DNA of 5,931 nt from Hyphomicrobiaceae bacterium (GTDB lineage: Bacteria; Pseudomonadota; Alphaproteobacteria; Rhizobiales; Hyphomicrobiaceae), in NCBI GenBank assembly GCA_020442225.1, contig JAGRKR010000099.1, positions 1-5,931 of the forward strand, given 5' to 3'. The translations under genes were made by a program, and so were the position numbers. Under the pieces are notes generated by a model. That model worked only from the letters and a program-made list of their open reading frames with translations. It did no database searches and was not told where the DNA came from. How positions within the stretch are numbered: position 1 is the stretch's first letter; the number at the start of each line of letters is the position of its first letter. Positions 1-4,302 of this stretch are shown here, piece by piece.

Positions 1-143
1 AGCTGGAACGGATGCTTGCCGACCGGCAGCTCCTTGTCGTGCGTCGGCCCGGCAATCGGACGGTTGATGCTGGCGAACCTGCCGCCGCTCTCCATGTCCC
101 ATTTCCAGACCTTCGGCGGCGTGTAGTCGGCGGATTGGCTCAT
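1..143 (-). CDS. yghU: YghU-like glutathione S-transferase (GSH-dependent disulfide-bond oxidoreductase), N-terminal part only
   Basis: The reverse strand reads from an ATG at 143-141 and runs off the left edge of the window after 47 full codons, so only the N-terminus is present. The readable residues include K-V-W-K-W-D near residue 11, then I-N-R-P-I-A-G-P-T-H and L-P-V-G-K-H-P-F-Q-L. From memory these match the start of Escherichia coli YghU closely: A-K-V-W-T-W-D, N-I-N-R-P-V-S-G-P-T-H and L-P-V-G-K-H-P-L-Q-L. This family is a nu-class glutathione S-transferase with GSH-dependent disulfide reductase activity, acting in the cytosol; the visible segment is the extension preceding the thioredoxin fold, whose catalytic part lies outside the window. 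No strong Shine-Dalgarno precedes the start, but the homology begins right after it. A dyad lies 23-47 bases upstream of the start codon. The family call is confident from the conserved block; substrate and intactness of the gene cannot be judged here. Confidence 0.88.
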   Translation of the reverse strand, partial: MSQSADYTPPKVWKWDMESGGRFASINRPIAGPTHDKELPVGKHPFQ

Positions 144-165
144 GATCTCATGGGTCCATTTCGTT

Positions 166-190
166 TGCTTCGAACACGTGGGTCGAAACA
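166..190. promoter_or_regulatory. Imperfect dyad upstream of yghU, possible operator
   Basis: The left arm TGCTTCGA (166-173) and right arm TCGAAACA (183-190) are inverted repeats matching at 7 of 8 positions, separated by 9 bases that contain the palindrome CACGTG. The centre lies about 35 bases upstream of the yghU start codon, where a repressor site would be expected. I cannot name the regulator. The match is good but short, so chance is possible. Confidence 0.3.
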
Positions 191-543
191 GCCTAGCACC
201 CCGCCATGGCCGCGAGATAGCGCTGCGCGTCCGGGATTGCCCTCGGCGTTTCGCATGCGCCGGCAAACACCTGTGACAGTTGATCGACAGGCGGAGCAGG
301 AGCGAATTCTCTCGTCTTGCAGGGAAACTTGTCTTCTGTAACATGATTGTCCGCTAGCGTATCGCCTGGTGCCTCGGCGTGGTCGCGCCCGGACTCTGGC
401 GTGCGCAAGCGACATTCACCTGCCTCAATACAGCGCAATCTCGCGCAACGGATCGGACATTCCAACGGACAACAACGAGCCGGTGGCTTTGGCACGTCGC
501 GATCTGCATGACGCGACTGTGCCTTATCCCTGAGGAGACAAAC

Positions 544-550
544 GAGGAAG
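544..550 (+). promoter_or_regulatory. Ribosome-binding site of the small exported protein
   Basis: GAGGAAG at 544-550 resembles a Shine-Dalgarno sequence; its GAGG core (544-547) sits six bases before the ATG at 554. This supports 554 over the second in-frame ATG at 566 as the start. Confidence 0.6.
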
Positions 551-553
551 CCA

Positions 554-877
554 ATGAAGCATAGGATGCCCCTGAAAATCGGCCTCATTGCCGCTGCAGC
601 CGCCGCGATGACGTCCGTCGTACTACCCGGGAGCGCGGTTGCCGCCGACCGAGCCACTCTGATCTGCCGTCTGCCCGGGCTCGTCCACGATACGCAGCCT
701 GCAGCTTCAATGAGTTGCGGTGGAGCTATGTCGCAAGACTGCAAGCGCCGCTTCGAACAAGCAATGATGCAGAAGTATCGCCGTTCCGATTGGTACAGCG
801 CCGCCAAGGAGATCTGCGCCAAACTCCCGCAAAGGAAGGGCGCCTATTGGTACCCGCACGAGATCCGCGTGCGCTGA
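554..877 (+). CDS. Small exported four-cysteine protein, unknown function
   Basis: This 107-residue protein is of no family I recognise. Residues 1-30 form a clear Sec signal peptide: a basic start (K2, H3, R4, K8), a hydrophobic alanine-rich core, and a cleavage motif A-V-A before A31. The mature chain is about 77 residues, basic, with four cysteines at 38, 55, 63 and 88, a spacing that would allow two disulfides in the periplasm. The middle (about 63-90) looks helical and amphipathic, with a C-x7-Q-A-M-M-Q-K-Y pattern, and the tail is rich in aromatic and basic residues (A-Y-W-Y-P-H). The start is supported by a good ribosome-binding site; starting at M5 would keep the signal peptide and change little. 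The gene stands alone, convergent with the porin gene, and is followed by a strong hairpin. The signal peptide and codon use make it a believable gene. Binding, stress or scaffold roles are all guesses. Confidence 0.75.
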   Translation: MKHRMPLKIGLIAAAAAAMTSVVLPGSAVAADRATLICRLPGLVHDTQPAASMSCGGAMSQDCKRRFEQAMMQKYRRSDWYSAAKEICAKLPQRKGAYWYPHEIRVR

Positions 878-883
878 CGGAGT

Positions 884-917
884 AGGCGGCCGGCAACAGA
901 TCGAGGCTGGCCGCCTT
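884..917 (+). terminator. Strong hairpin between convergent genes, likely terminator
   Basis: AGGCGGCCGGC (884-894) pairs with GCTGGCCGCCT (906-916) over 11 positions, with one G-U wobble at 892/908 and an 11-base loop. It begins seven bases after the stop codon at 877 and 13 bases before the end of the porin gene at 930. There is only a short T run (916-917) afterwards, so it is not a classic intrinsic terminator. In the leftward transcript the wobble becomes an A-C mismatch, so the structure favours the rightward gene but could serve both. Confidence 0.6.
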
Positions 918-929
918 CGCTCCGACCAA

Positions 930-1601
930 TCAGTTGAGCTTGTAGCTCACGGCGGCGCGCACGACGGTCGAACGAGCATCCAGATCGCAAGCCGGGTTCG
1001 TGTCGTATCTGTTGCAGCTTCCGTCGGGGATCTCGGACGTGAACTGGTAGTGCAGCACCTCGCCCCGCACCAGCCAGTGGCGGCTCGCTGCCCACTCGAC
1101 GCCGCCGCCGATGACCCACCCTTTCCAGCGCTTGCCATATTTCTCGGACAGTCCCATCGCCTTGATTTTCGCATCGTCGATGGCGAAGGCGTACCCGCCC
1201 GTGACGAACGGCAGGAACGGCCCGAAGGCGTATCCGAGGCGCGCACGCACCGTCGCCATGCTCGGACCCTCCACCTCGAAGGCTATGCCCCCACGTGTTC
1301 CGCTCCACGACATGTCAGAGAGCGTGACATCCGCCTCGATACCGAGGACCAGCTGCTGGATCTGCCAGTTGTAGCCGACGTGCAGGCCGCCCAGAGCTCC
1401 GCTCAAGTCGGGGAGATCTCTGCCGTCTTCGCGTATCTCACGATCGGGAATGAGGTCGGTCCAGCCGTAGCCGACATGCCCGCCAAGATAGAGCCCGCTC
1501 CACATCGGCTGCCCCTGCGACTGGGCCAGCGCACTTGGCGCAGGCGACGCCAAGCCCAGTGCTACGGCCAAGCCGAGACAGCATAGTGTCCGAATTTTCA
1601 T
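930..1601 (-). CDS. Omp25/31-type outer-membrane beta-barrel protein (opacity/porin family)
   Basis: The product has 223 residues. Residues 1-26 are a signal peptide (M-K-I-R start, hydrophobic core, A-L-A before Q27). The mature protein opens with M-W-S-G-L-Y-L-G-G-H-V-G-Y-G-W at 33-47, the first-strand signature of small rhizobial and Brucella outer-membrane proteins. Alternating strand-like segments follow: L-G-G-L-H-V-G-Y-N-W (about 70-79), L-V-L-G-I-E-A-D-V, V-R-A-R-L-G-Y-A-F (118-126), F-V-T-G-G-Y-A-F, G-G-G-V-E-W-A and V-R-A-A-V-S-Y-K-L-N at the end. This fits the usual eight-stranded barrel at normal length. C196 and C205 lie in the last predicted outer loop and could form a disulfide. 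The chain ends in N rather than the common terminal F. Members of the family stabilise the envelope or form small pores; the exact role is not visible. The start at 1601-1599 gives the signal peptide; a longer upstream reading of the same frame has no support. It is divergent from the 1824 gene. Confidence 0.88.
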   Translation of the reverse strand: MKIRTLCCLGLAVALGLASPAPSALAQSQGQPMWSGLYLGGHVGYGWTDLIPDREIREDGRDLPDLSGALGGLHVGYNWQIQQLVLGIEADVTLSDMSWSGTRGGIAFEVEGPSMATVRARLGYAFGPFLPFVTGGYAFAIDDAKIKAMGLSEKYGKRWKGWVIGGGVEWAASRHWLVRGEVLHYQFTSEIPDGSCNRYDTNPACDLDARSTVVRAAVSYKLN

Positions 1602-1647
1602 GGCGAGCCCCCGCGCGCAGATACGTCCGTACCAGAAGGATTTCCGA

Positions 1648-1676
1648 TTTGTGACACTCGCTCCGAACGCTGTCAA
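1648..1676 (-). promoter_or_regulatory. Candidate sigma70 promoter of the porin gene
   Basis: On the minus strand a perfect -35 hexamer TTGACA (1676-1671) is followed after exactly 17 bases by CACAAA (1653-1648), matching the -10 consensus at three of six positions. Transcription would start near 1640 and give a leader of about 40 bases before the ATG at 1601. The same bases carry a 5-base inverted repeat, TGACA (1652-1656) and TGTCA (1671-1675), that could be an operator but is short enough to be chance. Confidence 0.45.
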
Positions 1677-1760
1677 TCTGATGGGAGAGCAAAGCCACGA
1701 CAGGATCGCTCCACGCGCGAGCGAGCGTTGCAAAACCGTCACGCCCACTTGCATGCCTTG

Positions 1761-1789
1761 TTCAGACCCGACATCATCCGACGTAAGAT
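1761..1789 (+). promoter_or_regulatory. Candidate promoter of the 1824 operon
   Basis: TTCAGA (1761-1766) and TAAGAT (1784-1789) each match four of six consensus bases and are separated by 17 bases. The predicted start of transcription is near 1796, about 28 bases before the ATG. The match is weak, and it is offered because position and spacing are right and nothing better is present between the two divergent genes. Confidence 0.3.
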
Positions 1790-1823
1790 ACGGGGTGAAG
1801 TCGAGAACTCCAGGGGGGAACTC

Positions 1824-3812
1824 ATGCGACGCGTGTTGGCGTTTGCCGCACTTCTTTCTGCTGCTCTGCTGGCGGCGATCGTGCTGGTGCCGACGGCGGC
1901 AGACGCCCGTTCGCCCTTCTTCTCCACCATGGCGGAGGGCCGGGCGGCCTATGCGCGGCGTGACCTCGACGCCGCTGAGCGGATCTTCCAGCGGGCGCTC
2001 AGGGAGGCCGAGACCGACCGCCAGAGGGCACGCGCCCACTATTCGCTCGGCGTCGTCTACCAGCACGCGAAGAAGCCCGCGCTGGCGCGGCTCCACGCCG
2101 AGCGGGCACTCCGCCTGCGGCCCGGCTGGGAGGACCCCAGGACGCTGCTCGCCGAGCTGGAGGGCGCCGAGCGCCGCCCGCCGCCCGGCTCCCGCAGCAC
2201 ACCCATGCAACGCCGAACACCCGAGAACGGGCGTAGCAAGACTGGCGCGGCGGCCGCGTGCAGCGCACCGCCGTCCCGCCGGCCGGCCTGGTGCGGGGCG
2301 CCGACCGAGGCGTGGATCGCCCAGATCCTCGACGGCGCACCCCGGCAGCCTCACTGGCACGGCTACGGCATTCAGCGTAGCGGCTCGAGTTGGCCGATGG
2401 TGATCGAATTCAAGGGACGCAACGCCACCGTCCGCTACCCCTCGCTGGGGTGCAGCGGCCGCTGGGTCCGCACCGCCACGGGCCGCTCGTCGATCACCTT
2501 CGTCGAGAAGATCGACCAGGGCCGCGGCCGCTGCGTCGACAACGGCCGCATCGTGCTGGTCCTTCAGAAATCGGGAAACCTGGCCTTCAACTATTTCATG
2601 CGCGGCAGCGGGCAGCCCAGCGCGCGCGCAGCCGTGCTGCCCGGCACCTATCTGGAGCGCAACCAGCGCAGGCTCGCCAGCATGACCCGCGCGCTCCCGG
2701 CCTGGTCGGAGCCGCGCGACGGCACGCTGGAGACGCGGACCGCCGAGCCTCCTCCGGCACGCAAGCCGGGCGAGCGCCAGGCCCGTCCGCGCGATGCGGC
2801 GCCGGAGCCGAAGGGGCGGCCTATGGTCGCCGATGCGAAGGGGCGAATCCTGAGCACCCCCTTTAGGCATAAAGCCGTCTGGGGCGACGTCGACGTACCG
2901 GGATGCCGCGTGAAGCTGCCTAGCGGACTGACTGAAGACCCGACCATCCTGAAGCGACCGATAAAGAGGTCAGACATCGTCAAGGTGATCGTACGCTCCG
3001 ACTGTCGCAAGACCATGCACGGCTTGCCGAGCGACGCGCCAAAGGGTCCATTTCTCGCCAAGGAGAAGCTGACTGTCTATCAACTCTCGAGAGCCTATAC
3101 GGTTGCCCTCTATCCCAACTACAAGACCATTTGTCTGGCGATGTGGGGCGACTACAAGGACGGCGCTTACGACGGCCCCGTCGCCATGACCGTCCAGTTC
3201 TCCAAATCGGAAACGTTCAAGTGTGACATCTCCGGCTCGGAGGCCGAAACCGCGGCGTTCTTCCGCAAGATGCCGAAGTCGCATCACAGCAGGAAGGGCT
3301 ATGTGCAGGTCTTTGCGCGAGATGGAAGGCTCTTCTTCGACCAGCAGGCGCTTGCGAACGCCTCGGGCCAGACCGGAGCGCTGGCAAAGCTGTTGAGCTT
3401 ATCCGTGCGTTTCCGGACACCGGCCGGCAAGAGCGTCGAGCGCGGGCAGTTGACGCCCCTCATCCGCGCCTCCGGCGCGCGGACCGATTTCCATATGCGC
3501 TACGCGCTAGCTCCTCTCGCCGGAAAGATCGCGGAGCTCAAGGCGGACAAGTATCGTGTGACGATCGGCGTGGAAATCGATCTGACGATCAGAGGCGTTT
3601 CCATGGGCATGGAAACGACCTCGACCCGCAAACTCAGCAAGGACGTGACGGTCGACTTGCTCAAGACCAAGGGCTATCAGGCCGAAGGCGAGGCCCTCAT
3701 TGCCTCGGTCGCCACATCGACCAGCGGGGTCGTCCTGGGCATGCGCGTATCGACCGACGTCGTGGGCGCCAAGGAAACCGTCCACATCAAGAGCGTGGAG
3801 GTGGTGAAATGA
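1824..3812 (+). CDS. Exported multidomain protein: TPR, lipocalin-like domain, unknown C-terminal domain
   Basis: I do not recognise this 662-residue protein as a whole. The ATG at 1824 is preferred over an in-frame TTG at 1728 because AGGGGGGAA lies just upstream (1812-1820) and the protein then begins with a signal peptide (residues 1-28; A-D-A before R29). Residues 37-101 look like two TPR units (A-Y-A-R-R-D-L-D-A-A-E-R-I-F; L-G-V-V-Y-Q then A-E-R-A-L-R-L-R-P-G), a protein-binding scaffold. Residues about 172-282 resemble a calycin or lipocalin-like barrel seen in bacterial exported proteins: W-H-G-Y-G-I-Q, Y-P-S-L-G-C-S-G-R-W (205-214), F-V-E-K-I and R-C-V-D-N-G (236-241), with C210 and C237 a likely disulfide. 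A Pro/Arg/Ala-rich linker (about 290-345) follows. Residues 350-662 are beta-rich with C361, C394, C437 and C467, and unlike anything I can name. GC falls from about 80% in the linker to about 55% in this part, suggesting a fused module. It overlaps the next gene by ATGA. Binding of a ligand or envelope component is inferred, not shown. Confidence 0.82.
   Translation: MRRVLAFAALLSAALLAAIVLVPTAADARSPFFSTMAEGRAAYARRDLDAAERIFQRALREAETDRQRARAHYSLGVVYQHAKKPALARLHAERALRLRPGWEDPRTLLAELEGAERRPPPGSRSTPMQRRTPENGRSKTGAAAACSAPPSRRPAWCGAPTEAWIAQILDGAPRQPHWHGYGIQRSGSSWPMVIEFKGRNATVRYPSLGCSGRWVRTATGRSSITFVEKIDQGRGRCVDNGRIVLVLQKSGNLAFNYFMRGSGQPSARAAVLPGTYLERNQRRLASMTRALPAWSEPRDGTLETRTAEPPPARKPGERQARPRDAAPEPKGRPMVADAKGRILSTPFRHKAVWGDVDVPGCRVKLPSGLTEDPTILKRPIKRSDIVKVIVRSDCRKTMHGLPSDAPKGPFLAKEKLTVYQLSRAYTVALYPNYKTICLAMWGDYKDGAYDGPVAMTVQFSKSETFKCDISGSEAETAAFFRKMPKSHHSRKGYVQVFARDGRLFFDQQALANASGQTGALAKLLSLSVRFRTPAGKSVERGQLTPLIRASGARTDFHMRYALAPLAGKIAELKADKYRVTIGVEIDLTIRGVSMGMETTSTRKLSKDVTVDLLKTKGYQAEGEALIASVATSTSGVVLGMRVSTDVVGAKETVHIKSVEVVK
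3797..3804 (+). promoter_or_regulatory. Ribosome-binding site of the coupled downstream gene, inside the upstream gene
   Basis: GGAGGTGG at 3797-3804 holds a full Shine-Dalgarno core, GGAGGT, six bases before the ATG at 3809. It lies within the last codons of the 662-residue protein, whose stop TGA overlaps the ATG (3809-3812). This arrangement indicates translational coupling and a fixed ratio of the two products. Confidence 0.75.
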
Positions 3813-4264
3813 CTGCGCGCGCCATCCAGGGAGGCATCGTCGCGGCCGTCCTCATCATCGCCGCCAGCGTTACACCCGCCCTATCCCAATCCATCACCAT
3901 CGAGGGCAAGGACAGCATCATGGGCGGGATCCAGAAGTCCAAGGAGCGCATGGATGAAGTGCGCCGCCGCGAGGCTGAGCAATTGGAGCGGCGGATGGAG
4001 GCCTACCGCCGCGAGGAGGACACGAAGCGGCGCACGGGCACGATCAAGTTCATCTGCACCGTGAAGTGCTCGGGGCAATTCGGCGCCAGTCGCGGCCGGC
4101 CGACCAAGATCACCACCTATTCCTCGGACAACTACCAGGCGAGCAAGAGCGTCGAGGGGCAGGCGAAGGCCTATTGCAGCGGCATGCCTTTCTACAATCC
4201 AAAATCGACGCTGTTCACGCCGCACGCGCGGGCCGGCGCCTTTGTCTCGTGCGAACGCGGCTGA
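3809..4264 (+). CDS. Small exported coiled-coil and four-cysteine protein, partner of the upstream gene
   Basis: The 151-residue product matches no family I know. Residues 1-26 form a signal peptide with hydrophobic core 8-20 and a cleavage motif A-L-S before Q27. Residues about 42-76 are very rich in Glu, Arg and Lys (E-R-M-D-E-V-R-R-R-E-A-E-Q-L-E-R-R) and should form a single charged helix or coiled coil. Residues 77-151 form a compact domain starting with F-I-C-T-V-K-C-S-G, with cysteines at 83, 87, 123 and 148, enough for two disulfides, and a Y-S-S-D-N-Y-Q-A-S-K-S segment followed by A-K-A-Y-C-S-G-M. The gene overlaps the end of the upstream gene by four bases and has a strong ribosome-binding site, so the two are surely one operon and probably act together in the periplasm. 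The helix could mediate oligomerisation or contact with the TPRs of the larger protein; that is inference. It is convergent with recQ, 36 bases away. Confidence 0.8.
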   Translation: MTARAIQGGIVAAVLIIAASVTPALSQSITIEGKDSIMGGIQKSKERMDEVRRREAEQLERRMEAYRREEDTKRRTGTIKFICTVKCSGQFGASRGRPTKITTYSSDNYQASKSVEGQAKAYCSGMPFYNPKSTLFTPHARAGAFVSCERG

Positions 4265-4269
4265 GGGAC

Positions 4270-4302
4270 GAGCCGCGGGGCGGTCAGCGTCCCCCGCCGC
4301 TC
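4270..4302 (+). terminator. Hairpin between the exported pair and recQ, possible terminator
   Basis: GAGC-C-GCGGGG (4270-4280) pairs with CCCCGC-C-GCTC (4292-4302): four pairs, a C-C mismatch, then six pairs, with an 11-base loop. It starts six bases after the stop codon of the upstream gene and overlaps the recQ stop codon (4303-4301). No T run follows on either strand, so it may only assist termination or protect RNA ends. Confidence 0.4.

Larger units (their letters stand above)
144..553. other. 410-base intergenic region between yghU and the small exported protein
   Basis: I see no convincing gene in this stretch. Short open frames on both strands have no ribosome-binding site or recognisable family. 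It should hold the promoters of yghU (leftward) and of the small exported gene at 554 (rightward), but no clear -35/-10 pair stands out for either. Two things are worth recording. One is an imperfect dyad at 166-190. The other is a minus-strand frame ending with a stop at 195-193 whose last 30 or so residues look protein-like and may be the tail of a decayed gene. Confidence 0.5.

Noticed and set aside
270..291. CCTGT and ACAGG inverted repeat with a 12-base spacer
   Set aside because: Five-base arms far from either gene start are expected by chance in this much sequence.
495..515. TTGGCACG followed by CTGCA, resembling a sigma54 promoter upstream of 554
   Set aside because: The GG and GC elements are 13 bases apart rather than the required 10.
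379..564. 61-codon plus-strand frame overlapping the start of the small exported gene
   Set aside because: It has no ribosome-binding site, an unlikely composition and no family resemblance, and it ends inside the better gene.
1728..1823. TTG start at 1728 that would lengthen the 662-residue protein by 32 residues
   Set aside because: It would place 32 residues before the signal peptide, and the ATG at 1824 has a purine-rich ribosome-binding site right upstream.
930..2870. A 646-codon minus-strand open frame
   Set aside because: Only the last 223 codons encode a recognisable protein, beginning with a signal peptide at 1601. The upstream part lies opposite the better-supported TPR protein and is Arg/Ala/Gly-rich low-complexity translation, typical of GC-rich antisense frames.
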